5,388 bases of DNA from Aquirhabdus sp. (GCA_030152425.1 JASLJP010000074.1:1-5388), one strand, 5' to 3'. Positions 1-5,388 are shown, counted from the first letter of the stretch. Translations and numbers: made by a program. Notes: generated by a model from the letters alone, not told the origin.

Positions 1-474
1 ATGCACACCCTGACCCAACTACGGCTCAAACGACGCAACAAAAACCGCCTCAAGCAAAAAGCCCTCCTCAAACAAAGCGGCCTAGATGCAGGCAGTGCCG
101 CAAGTCGTAAAAGCGCCCCGCGGACGACAGACGAACCCCGTAGGGCATCGCGCAGTGAAGCCCGCGAACAACGCAGTGCGGAACGCAACGCGGCGCGGGA
201 CGAGCGACCCAGTCGCGATAGCGATGATCCTGACCGAGCACAACGCCGTATAGAGAACCGTGAAGCGCGGCGCCGGACGCGCACTGACGCCCCGCGTGGC
301 GATGAACAGCGCAGCGGCTCACGCCATCTTGCGCGGATCAAATCGCTACGCCGGTCGCGCCGCCATCACGATCCCGTGCCGACTCAGCCCGAGCCTGTGG
401 CGCCAGACCGGATTGAACCGGTCACAGCCGAACAATCGCCAGTAGACCTTCTGCAGCCGAAAGCACCCGACTAA
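1..474 (+). CDS. Arginine-rich, probably disordered protein of unknown function (possibly 5'-truncated)
   Basis: An open frame of 157 codons runs from an ATG at the first base to TAA at 472-474. I do not recognise the family. About 32 of 157 residues are Arg. Residues 1-25 look like a short basic helix (RLKRRNKNRLKQK). Residues 35-120 are Arg/Ser/Ala/Glu/Asp-rich with little hydrophobic content, and residues 121-157 are Pro/Glu/Gln-rich and acidic. There is no membrane segment, signal peptide or catalytic motif. Such composition is typical of disordered nucleic-acid-binding tails, for example those of RNA helicases or pseudouridine synthases. This may therefore be the C-terminal end of a larger protein whose start lies left of the window, and the ATG at base 1 cannot be checked for a ribosome binding site. 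The frame is favoured over the 84-codon antisense frame because its stop interlocks neatly with the neighbouring gene. It could also be a spurious frame. Confidence 0.5.
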   Translation: MHTLTQLRLKRRNKNRLKQKALLKQSGLDAGSAASRKSAPRTTDEPRRASRSEAREQRSAERNAARDERPSRDSDDPDRAQRRIENREARRRTRTDAPRGDEQRSGSRHLARIKSLRRSRRHHDPVPTQPEPVAPDRIEPVTAEQSPVDLLQPKAPD

Positions 475-1328
475 ACGCCGCGCAACTGACTGATACCGGA
501 GTGATAAAAATTCGACTCTTCGGCAAACTCGGCTGCCTGCCCGACGACATGGTCGCGCACCATCGGCTTTAAATACTGCATCTGTACATCGCCGTACATG
601 GTGGCAAAGGCCACGTCTTTGGCATCGGTCCCGGTGCCGATGCGCACGATCTTGTCCAGCGGTGCCATCTTGGTGGCGTCAAACAGAATCCATTGCCCAC
701 CCAGATAGGCCTCAAACAGCGCATGGAAATCCGGCGGCGGATCGGGAAACTGGGTGTGACCAAACACAAAGCGCGCAGGAATATTGAGCGCACGGCAAAA
801 TGCGATGCCCAGATGGGCAAAGTCACGGCAAACGCCTGCACGGCTCATGAGCACCTCGCGCGCCGTGGTGGTGGCATGGCTAGAGCCGAGCTCATAGACC
901 ACATTGTTTTTGATCCAGTTGCACACGGCCTCGACCCGACTAAAGCCACGGGGCAGATTGCCAAAGGTGCGCTGCGCCATGGCGCTGATCAGATCGGACT
1001 CGCAGTAACGACTCGGCAGCAGGTAATGCAGCACATGATTGGGCAGATCGGCGACATCCATCTCCTGCGCGCGCGCATCGCGCGGCGGCATGTCGATCTC
1101 GACCGTGGCGCGATAGCGCATCTCGATCAGACCCGGATAGCCACTAAAGCGAAACATGCGGTTTTGACCCGTGATATCGACATAGCTTTCAGGCTCGATC
1201 CCTGCCAGCTCTAAAGACTCCTCCACGATGCGCTGCCATGGATGATACGCCGCCTGAATCTGGATGATAAATTCAGACTTTTGCTGTACCAGATAGCCCA
1301 AACTACAATCTACATCGACCGTTTTCAT
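471..1328 (-). CDS. Transglutaminase-like cysteine protease-fold family protein
   Basis: The product is 285 residues with a transglutaminase core. The visible triad is Cys167 in RAGVCRDFAHL, His202 in DFHALFEAYL and Asp217 in LFDATKMAPLD. A beta-rich N-terminal part precedes it (about residues 1-90), and a conserved tail (IGTGTDAKDVAFATMYGDVQ) follows. This is the pattern of bacterial transglut_core proteins, which are thought to act as peptidases or amide-modifying enzymes; the substrate is unknown here. No signal peptide is visible, so it is probably cytoplasmic. An in-frame ATG at 1400 exists, but I chose the ATG at 1326-1328 because GAGG lies 5 bases upstream of it and homologous proteins begin near this point. 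The alpha-E and ATP-grasp-like partners that often accompany such genes are not in view. The gene is convergent with the Arg-rich frame (stops interlock at 471-474) and separated from hpf by a terminator, so it is probably monocistronic in this window. Confidence 0.9.
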   Translation of the reverse strand: MKTVDVDCSLGYLVQQKSEFIIQIQAAYHPWQRIVEESLELAGIEPESYVDITGQNRMFRFSGYPGLIEMRYRATVEIDMPPRDARAQEMDVADLPNHVLHYLLPSRYCESDLISAMAQRTFGNLPRGFSRVEAVCNWIKNNVVYELGSSHATTTAREVLMSRAGVCRDFAHLGIAFCRALNIPARFVFGHTQFPDPPPDFHALFEAYLGGQWILFDATKMAPLDKIVRIGTGTDAKDVAFATMYGDVQMQYLKPMVRDHVVGQAAEFAEESNFYHSGISQLRGV

Positions 1329-1450
1329 AGCATCCTCTATGTCGTACACGATCCAGTCACACGCCATTGTGCAACCGGCAACCACACACTCATCCTGCAC
1401 AAAGCGTTCCAGATGGGTGGATACGCCTGCAGATGACTAAACTTTGAGGC
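1329..1450 (-). promoter_or_regulatory. Upstream region of the transglutaminase gene
   Basis: This is the stretch between the hpf-side terminator and the transglutaminase start. Because the terminator blocks read-through, the promoter should lie here. The ribosome binding site is clear: on the minus strand AGAGGATGCT directly precedes the ATG at 1328. I could not find a -35/-10 pair with good boxes and acceptable spacing. A TTGCAC at about 1373 on the minus strand has no fitting -10 box. The upstream in-frame extension to 1400 has no better start signal. Confidence 0.4.
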
Positions 1451-1452
1451 AT

Positions 1453-1480
1453 AAAAAAAGCTCGGCACTCGCCGAGCTTT
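1453..1480 (-). terminator. Rho-independent terminator for leftward (hpf-side) transcription
   Basis: A perfect 10-bp stem (AAAGCTCGGC at 1457-1466, GCCGAGCTTT at 1471-1480) closes a 4-base loop. On the minus strand the stem runs into seven consecutive T residues (1459-1453). On the plus strand the stem is followed by AAAA, so the strong direction is leftward. It would end transcripts from hpf, about 250 bases after its stop codon, and protect the transglutaminase gene from read-through. Confidence 0.85.
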
Positions 1481-1497
1481 AAAATACGCGATTTGTG

Positions 1498-1512
1498 AAC
1501 GATTTGATCGTT
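1498..1512. repeat. Short inverted repeat before the terminator
   Basis: AACGAT (1498-1503) and ATCGTT (1507-1512) are perfect 6-base arms around a 3-base spacer. In leftward RNA this would form a small hairpin about 20 bases before the terminator stem. A second small inverted repeat lies upstream in that RNA (GATGA at 1529-1533, TCATC at 1542-1546). No known RNA family is recognised. Confidence 0.5.
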
Positions 1513-1537
1513 ATTTTGGTGGGATCTGGATGATTCT

Positions 1538-1663
1538 TTAGTCATCAAGCGGCGATAGGATCTCTAACCTTACTCGCCTCAACCGCCAGCCTCCAACTTC
1601 AAGCCCAAACTGATGATGCAACACGGGTGCAAAATTAGTTCGGAAACCATGTGCGATACTCAA
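1538..1663 (-). CDS. Doubtful small ORF between hpf and the terminator
   Basis: An open frame of 41 codons can start at a TTG (1661-1663) and ends at TAA (1538-1540), about 60 bases before the terminator. The predicted peptide ends with RLRRVRLEILSPLDD. No clear ribosome binding site precedes the TTG. A GGAGG sits 7 bases before an internal TTG at 1580-1582, which would give only 14 residues. Codons such as AGG, CGA, CTA and GTA are frequent, unlike in rpoN. It could be a small gene, a decayed gene end or chance. The 14-residue form loosely resembles the RLESILTP start of some PtsN proteins, whose gene often follows hpf, but this is too short to rely on. Confidence 0.15.
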   Translation of the reverse strand: MSIAHGFRTNFAPVLHHQFGLEVGGWRLRRVRLEILSPLDD

Positions 1664-1711
1664 CTCATCTGCCGCACTTCACGATACAAACCGTTCAACC
1701 TTTTAAGCGCT

Positions 1712-1729
1712 TACGCTGCTTACAGCGTA
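1712..1729. repeat. Inverted repeat abutting the hpf stop codon
   Basis: TACGCTG (1712-1718) and CAGCGTA (1723-1729) form a 7-bp stem with a 4-base loop immediately after the hpf stop. No T-tract follows on the minus strand, so it is not a classic terminator. It could protect the mRNA 3' end or pause transcription. Confidence 0.5.
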
Positions 1730-2092
1730 TCACTCAAGCGCAAACTGCTGGTGGTGCGTCTCATTGCTATGGCTCTTGAGGCGTTCTTTGTGACGCACAA
1801 TCTGGCGATCCAGCTTGTCTGCCAACAGGTCAAGGGTGGTTTGTACGGTATTGGCGGTGGCTTGAGCAAAGAGCTCCGAGCCAGGAACACGCAAGATCAC
1901 TTCAGCCTTATGATTCGCTAAGCCTTTACGGCCATCGTAGCTGGGATCTGAATGATGATTTTCTTTGGAGAAAATAACCTGCATGCTATTTATATGATCG
2001 AAATGGCGTTCCACTTTTGCGAGTTTTTCATGAACGCTGGACTCCATTTCGGGAGATACACTGACATGATGTCCACTAATCTTGATATGCAT
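1730..2092 (-). CDS. hpf: Ribosome hibernation promoting factor, short form (HPF/RaiA family)
   Basis: The product is 120 residues with the S30AE fold. The N-terminus MHIKISGHHVSVSPEME is the typical first strand and helix, followed by EKLAKVERHFDHINSMQV. The basic helix DKLDRQIVRHKERLKSH (92-108) matches the rRNA-binding helix of HPF. The family binds the decoding region of the 30S subunit in stationary phase, blocking tRNA and mRNA sites and favouring inactive ribosomes. There is no C-terminal dimerisation domain, so this is the short type. It is longer than E. coli HPF (95 aa) because of an insert near residues 45-60 and a 12-residue tail after the basic helix. The ATG at 2090-2092 was chosen over the one at 2122: CGAGGA lies 7-8 bases upstream of it and the protein start matches the family. 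The gene lies downstream of rpoN on the same strand. Confidence 0.95.
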   Translation of the reverse strand: MHIKISGHHVSVSPEMESSVHEKLAKVERHFDHINSMQVIFSKENHHSDPSYDGRKGLANHKAEVILRVPGSELFAQATANTVQTTLDLLADKLDRQIVRHKERLKSHSNETHHQQFALE

Positions 2093-2173
2093 AAAACCAT
2101 CCTCGTATAGTAACGAAGACATGATTCATTGGTCGAGCGGCCATTCAAGTAGAGCAGACTGGTCGGGGGACGA

Positions 2174-2190
2174 GCGAATCATGAATTCGC
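2174..2190. repeat. Inverted repeat in the hpf leader
   Basis: GCGAAT (2174-2179) and ATTCGC (2185-2190) are perfect arms around a 5-base spacer. The flanking A2173 and T2191 extend the arms to 7 bp. It lies about 80 bases upstream of the hpf start, downstream of the candidate promoter. It could be an operator or an RNA hairpin in the leader; nothing identifies a binding protein. Confidence 0.45.
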
Positions 2191-2269
2191 TTTTAGCCTG
2201 ATAGTCGGCCCGTGCAGATTGTGATTTACCACAGCAATTTACATTAAACCAAGCATGATACTTAAACGC

Positions 2270-2298
2270 ATTTAACATAAAAAAACTATATAAAACAA
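2270..2298 (-). promoter_or_regulatory. Candidate sigma-70 promoter of hpf
   Basis: On the minus strand TTGTTT (2298-2293) is followed, after a 17-base AT-rich spacer with a run of seven T, by TTAAAT (2275-2270). The match is 3/6 and 4/6 to consensus with ideal spacing, in the most AT-rich part of the rpoN-hpf gap. It would give a leader of about 170 bases. Co-transcription from rpoN is also possible, since I see no strong terminator between the two genes. Confidence 0.35.
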
Positions 2299-2445
2299 GA
2301 CCTGACGCGAGTCGGACGGGTTCACATAACCACAGGGGCTACACCTCTAAGAGAACATATCGCCAAACGCTTTGCAAGTCATCCGACATCTATTTTTACA
2401 CTTGGTCGGATCAAGCGCGCACGGTTTGACCAATATAGCGCGCGA

Positions 2446-3975
2446 TTACAGCAGACGTTTGCGCTCGCTGGACGAGGCAATATTGAGGGATTCACGGTAC
2501 TTGGCGACGGTACGACGGGCGACGTCGATGCCAGCCTCATGCAGTTTTTCAGTGATGGCATTATCCGACAAAGGTTTCTTGACGTTTTCTTCCTGCACCA
2601 TTTTTTTGATCATGGCACGGATCGCGGTCGAGGAGCACTCGCCGCCCGTGCTGGTGGCCACATGGCTGGAAAAGAAATACTTCAGCTCAAACAGCCCGCG
2701 TGGGGTGAGCAGATATTTTTGCGTGGTGACGCGTGATACCGTGGACTCGTGCAGCTCGGTCTCCAGCGCAATATCGCGCAGGATCAACGGCTTCATCGCC
2801 TCGGGACCATGCTCAAGGAACGCACGTTGGTGCTCGACGATGCAGGTCGACACTTTGAGCAGCGTCTTATGCCGCTCGTCCACGCTCTTGATAAAATTGC
2901 GTGCCTCTTGCATATGGGTGCGCAGGTACTGATTTTCTTCACTCTGATCGGCGCGCTTGATCATCCCGGCATAATATGAATTAACCCGCAGTTTGGGCAG
3001 GATGTCGGTGTTGAGCTGCACTTCCCAGTGGTCGCTCTTTTTGCGCACGATCACATCGGGCACTTGGTGCTCGCGTTCGTTGTTCTGGAATTTCAGCCCG
3101 GGATAAGGCTCCAGCGATTTGACCAAGGTCAGCGCGGCGCGCAGCTCGTCTTGGTCGAGTCCGGTCTGGCGCATCAGCTTGGCGACATCGTTGATCAGCA
3201 GCAGCTCATGGTGCGCCATCATCTTCAGCGCATTGTCGCGCGAGGGCGTGTTTTCGGGCAGGGCGCGGAGCTGGAGGCAGAGGCACTCCGACAGATCACG
3301 CGCGCAGACGCCGGGTGGATCGAAATTCTGGATACGTTTGATCACCACCACCAGCTCAGACATCTCGACTTCTTCGTCGATATCGAGGCTATCCAGTTGG
3401 TTTTGCGTGGCTTCGAGCAGCTCTTCGAGGCTGGCTTCGAGGTAGCCGCGCTCGTCGATCCCGTCGATGATGCACTCGGCCATGATACGGTCGACGGGGC
3501 TAAATGGCGTGAGATTGAGCTGCCAACGCAGCTCGGACCAGATCGAGTCGCTGACGGTGCGGATGTCTTCGCGCTCTTCAAACTCGGGACTGGCCATCGC
3601 GGTCGACTGATGACTAAACACGTCGTCCCATTGGGTATCGACCGGCAGATCTTCGCCCAAACGGGTGAGCCCCATTTGCTCATCCAAGGTGACGGTATTG
3701 GCGGTACTGGTGGAGTCGTTGTCTTGAAAATCGCTGTCTGCACCGTAGTCGGAGGCCTGCTCGGCGGACTGGTAGTCGACGTTATTATCAGGCGAATCGG
3801 AGGTTTGACCGTCCGGCGAAGTATCAATGGCTTCGAGCAGGGGGTTGCTGTCGAGTTGGCTCTGGATTTCCTGTTCAAGCTCAAGCGAGGACAATTGCAG
3901 CAAGCGGATGGCCTGTTGCAGCTGTGGTGTCAGCGATAATGAGCCTGTAACTTTCAGGCCGACTGATAACTTCAT
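2446..3975 (-). CDS. rpoN: RNA polymerase sigma-54 factor
   Basis: The product is 509 residues and all three regions of sigma-54 are present. Region I (1-50) is the Gln/Leu-rich activator-responsive segment, with TPQLQQAIRLLQLSSLELEQ. Region II (about 50-135) is a long acidic Asp/Ser/Glu-rich linker. The core-binding domain follows (about 140-340). The DNA-binding part includes the HTH signature PLILRDIAL...HESTVSR (396-415), and the RpoN box ARRTVAKYR (486-494) reads the -24 element. Sigma-54 directs core polymerase to -24/-12 promoters and needs an AAA+ activator. The protein is longer than E. coli RpoN (477 aa), mainly through region II. The start at 3973-3975 was chosen because GGGGAA precedes it at a suitable distance and MKLSVGLKV is a typical N-terminus; the in-frame ATG at 4098 would add 41 residues unlike the family. 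hpf lies downstream and mlaA is divergent. Confidence 0.97.
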   Translation of the reverse strand: MKLSVGLKVTGSLSLTPQLQQAIRLLQLSSLELEQEIQSQLDSNPLLEAIDTSPDGQTSDSPDNNVDYQSAEQASDYGADSDFQDNDSTSTANTVTLDEQMGLTRLGEDLPVDTQWDDVFSHQSTAMASPEFEEREDIRTVSDSIWSELRWQLNLTPFSPVDRIMAECIIDGIDERGYLEASLEELLEATQNQLDSLDIDEEVEMSELVVVIKRIQNFDPPGVCARDLSECLCLQLRALPENTPSRDNALKMMAHHELLLINDVAKLMRQTGLDQDELRAALTLVKSLEPYPGLKFQNNEREHQVPDVIVRKKSDHWEVQLNTDILPKLRVNSYYAGMIKRADQSEENQYLRTHMQEARNFIKSVDERHKTLLKVSTCIVEHQRAFLEHGPEAMKPLILRDIALETELHESTVSRVTTQKYLLTPRGLFELKYFFSSHVATSTGGECSSTAIRAMIKKMVQEENVKKPLSDNAITEKLHEAGIDVARRTVAKYRESLNIASSSERKRLL

Positions 3976-4052
3976 TGATTCCCCGTATGCGATGACGCTA
4001 AGATTGCAGCAGTGCTCAACGTGTGAGCGGGCATACCCCCTCGGATTTTTGG

Positions 4053-4084
4053 AGTATACAACCGAACTTTGCGCGCGTATGCAA
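4053..4084 (-). promoter_or_regulatory. Weak candidate sigma-70 promoter of rpoN
   Basis: A good -10 box, TATACT (5/6), is found on the minus strand at 4058-4053. The best upstream hexamer, TTGCAT (4084-4079), is 20 bases away, longer than ideal, and it overlaps the -12 element of the possible sigma-54 site. No other -35 at 16-18 bases is convincing. Confidence 0.3.
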
Positions 4085-4095
4085 TTTTTATGCCC
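4080..4095 (-). promoter_or_regulatory. Possible -24/-12 (sigma-54-type) site upstream of rpoN
   Basis: Read on the minus strand, the site is GGGCATAAAAATTGCA. It keeps the invariant GG (4094-4093) and GC (4082-4081) with exactly 10 bases between them, plus the full TTGC and a following A. Against TGGCACG-N4-TTGCW it misses the first T and the last two bases of CACG. Transcription would begin near 4070, about 95 bases before the rpoN start. A few GG-N8-TTGC matches are expected by chance in a window this size, so the position upstream of rpoN is the main support. Confidence 0.3.
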
Positions 4096-4352
4096 CAAAT
4101 ATCAGATTTTTCTGCTTAGCGCGACAGAATCCTGCAGCCATATAGGGTTAGCCCCAGAACTTGACCGCTTTTTCACCGAAAGCGTTGGCTAATCCGCATA
4201 AAATGTCCAATTAATCGCCACCATACCGAATAATTACTTACAAAAATATAGGCGATAAACTTGGCGAAAGCGATTCAAATGATTGTACAGAACTAGAAAA
4301 TTTACGAGAAGTAACATAAGCTGTTTTTTCGATTTAAAGGTTTGAGCTTTTT

Positions 4353-5388
4353 ATGTCTGACATTCCCCTCAAGGCGACCCTCGGGATCTGCATTAGTCTC
4401 GTGTCGCAGTTGGCGTTCGCGGAAATTGCTCCTGTCAGCCTTGCGGCGGAGGTGCGTAGCGAGTCTTATGCCCAAGTCGTCAATGCCTCGACCGCACAGA
4501 CTACCCCTGCACTGCCTGCCGTCCAGACCGACGACGCGACCGACACCGAATCGTTTGCGTCACTGACCCAGCCCTCAGCGCTCGGCAATAGCAGCGCATC
4601 CGCGTCCGGTCTACAGGATCTGAGCGTCAGCACGAGCAGCGCAGCAAGCACCGTCCAGACCGTGCCCAATGCGGTTACCCCCACTCAAGCTCCCGACCCG
4701 ATCGCCATTACACCGGTCGGCGAGCTGACCATGAGCCAAGGTGTGGCCGTTACCCCGCGTGACCAGACCATCCCTGCCAGCGATGCCCCGGTCGTCAGCA
4801 CCGACACCCCCAATGGCCCGCTGTCGCGCATCGGCCAAACCCTGGGTCACTCGATCGACAAGATCGGCGAGCTGGGCGGCAAAATCGGCGGCACGATTGG
4901 CGAGTTTGGTGAAAAAATCGCCGTCAACGCCAATGCCTCGCAGCCCGATCCGGTCAAAGATCCGTTTGAGCAATTTAACCGTGCCATGTGGAGCTTTAAC
5001 GCCAAGCTGGATAAATGGATCTTGCTGCCCATCGCCAATGCCTATGTCCACGTGGTGCCACAGACGATCCGTACCGGCGTCACCAACTTCTTCAGCAATC
5101 TCGGCCAGCCTTGGACTGCAGTCAACAACCTGCTGCAAGGCCATCCGGGTACCTCGATCGAGTCGCTGAGCCGTTTTGTCATCAACACCGCCACGACCTT
5201 GGGCTTTTGGGATACAGCAGGCTACCTCGGCATTCCGAAATCGACCGAAGACTTCGGCCAGACGTTGGGGGTATGGGGTATAGGCTCCGGGCCTTTCCTG
5301 ATGTTACCGCTGCTGGGCCCCAGCACCGTGCGGGATACCTTGGCACAGGTCGTCGACCAAGTCGGCTACGCGCCTAACTACCTCGAAA
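4353..5388 (+). CDS. mlaA: MlaA (VacJ) family outer-membrane phospholipid transport protein, 3'-truncated by window edge
   Basis: The frame is open from ATG 4353 to the window end, giving 345 residues without a stop. The MlaA domain starts at about residue 200 with DPFEQFNRAMWSFN and continues through TGVTNFFSNLGQPW and VNNLLQG to DFGQTLGVWG and LPLLGPSTVRD, all family hallmarks. MlaA sits in the outer membrane with porins and removes misplaced phospholipids from the outer leaflet, passing them to MlaC and the MlaFEDB transporter. Residues 1-23 form a signal peptide ending LAFA. The only Cys nearby (13) lacks a lipobox (LGIC), so signal peptidase I cleavage is more likely than lipidation, unlike E. 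coli MlaA. Between it and the domain lie about 135 residues rich in Thr, Ser, Ala and Pro, then a Gly-rich amphipathic segment (160-190). The start is supported by the signal peptide. The other mla genes are not in view. Confidence 0.93.
   Translation, partial: MSDIPLKATLGICISLVSQLAFAEIAPVSLAAEVRSESYAQVVNASTAQTTPALPAVQTDDATDTESFASLTQPSALGNSSASASGLQDLSVSTSSAASTVQTVPNAVTPTQAPDPIAITPVGELTMSQGVAVTPRDQTIPASDAPVVSTDTPNGPLSRIGQTLGHSIDKIGELGGKIGGTIGEFGEKIAVNANASQPDPVKDPFEQFNRAMWSFNAKLDKWILLPIANAYVHVVPQTIRTGVTNFFSNLGQPWTAVNNLLQGHPGTSIESLSRFVINTATTLGFWDTAGYLGIPKSTEDFGQTLGVWGIGSGPFLMLPLLGPSTVRDTLAQVVDQVGYAPNYLE

Larger units (their letters stand above)
2093..2445. other. rpoN-hpf intergenic region (353 bases)
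   Basis: No convincing gene is seen on either strand. The only frames are very short, such as 26 codons on the plus strand from 2121 and 16 codons on the minus strand near 2390. After the rpoN stop there are loose inverted repeats (GCGCGC arms, and TTGGTC at 2402-2407 with GACCAA at 2428-2433) without a T-tract after either, so no clear terminator. The rest holds the AT-rich promoter candidate and the leader inverted repeat listed separately. Confidence 0.6.
3976..4352. other. Divergent rpoN-mlaA intergenic region (377 bases)
   Basis: This is an AT-rich region carrying the promoters of both divergent genes. On the rpoN side are the two candidates listed separately. On the mlaA side the best I can find is TTGGCG (4261-4266), 17 bases from TGTACA (4284-4289), which is weak. 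ATCGCC (4214-4219) and GGCGAT (4251-4256) form a widely spaced inverted repeat that could be chance. The mlaA ribosome binding site is modest: AAAGG at 4336-4340 is too distant, and a GAG at 4344-4346 is nearer. No ORF with coding character is seen here. Confidence 0.55.

Noticed and set aside
693..1214. A 173-codon plus-strand open frame
   Set aside because: It is antisense to the transglutaminase gene, which has an intact catalytic triad. The peptide has no family features.
1329..1400. A 24-residue N-terminal extension of the transglutaminase
   Set aside because: The ATG at 1328 has a well-placed GAGG, and the extra residues do not match the family.
1613..1921. A 102-codon plus-strand frame spanning the hpf 3' end
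   Set aside because: Its right part is antisense to hpf and its left part lies in the non-coding spacer. No ribosome binding site or family resemblance is seen.
2402..2433. TTGGTC/GACCAA inverted repeat after rpoN as a terminator
   Set aside because: The 20-base loop is large and no T-tract directly follows on the minus strand, so a terminator call is not supported.
2372..2932. A 186-codon plus-strand frame over the rpoN 3' end
   Set aside because: It mirrors the sigma-54 DNA-binding region on the other strand, and the Ser/Arg-rich peptide is typical of a shadow frame.
3028..3939. A 303-codon plus-strand open frame
   Set aside because: It lies wholly antisense to rpoN, whose motifs and length are unmistakable. 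The frame arises from the composition of the opposite strand and has no recognisable domain.
3976..4098. A 41-residue N-terminal extension of RpoN from the ATG at 4098
   Set aside because: The extension does not resemble sigma-54, while the ATG at 3975 has a GGGGAA ribosome binding site and the canonical N-terminus.
4611..5144. A 177-codon minus-strand open frame
   Set aside because: It is antisense to mlaA, whose conserved motifs run through the same region on the plus strand.

Overview
The window looks like chromosomal DNA of a gammaproteobacterium. The RpoN N-terminus (MKLSVGLKV, then TPQLQQAIRLLQLSS) and the rpoN-hpf gene pair recall Moraxellaceae such as Acinetobacter and relatives. That placement is an inference from recalled family resemblance, not from a search. 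Base composition is moderately GC-rich in the genes and clearly AT-richer between them. I see no rRNA, tRNA, CRISPR array, insertion sequence or phage gene.

Layout from left to right. (1) At 1-474 (+) lies an arginine-rich, probably disordered protein of unknown function; it may be cut by the window edge. (2) Its stop codon interlocks with that of a convergent cytoplasmic transglutaminase-like protein (471-1328, -) that has an intact Cys-His-Asp triad. (3) A gene-poor stretch (1329-1729) holds a strong leftward intrinsic terminator at 1453-1480, several small hairpins and a doubtful 41-codon reading frame. (4) hpf (1730-2092, -) encodes a short-type ribosome hibernation factor. (5) A leader or spacer of about 350 bases holds a candidate promoter and an inverted repeat. 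(6) rpoN (2446-3975, -) encodes a complete sigma-54. (7) A 377-base divergent intergenic region includes a -24/-12-like sigma-54 site pointing at rpoN. (8) mlaA (4353 to the right edge, +) encodes the outer-membrane component of the Mla phospholipid transport system. It is cut at the right edge and has an unusually long N-terminal extension.

rpoN and hpf keep the order often seen in Proteobacteria, in which sigma-54 and ribosome hibernation genes sit together. However, ptsN does not follow hpf, and lptB does not precede rpoN; mlaA lies there divergently instead. The transglutaminase gene is insulated from hpf by the terminator and appears to be a separate transcription unit.

The most notable points are the MlaA extension with its regular hydrophobic-glycine helix, the possible sigma-54 autoregulatory site, and the structured region downstream of hpf. 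I found no convincing new multi-gene system: the genes belong mostly to known families.
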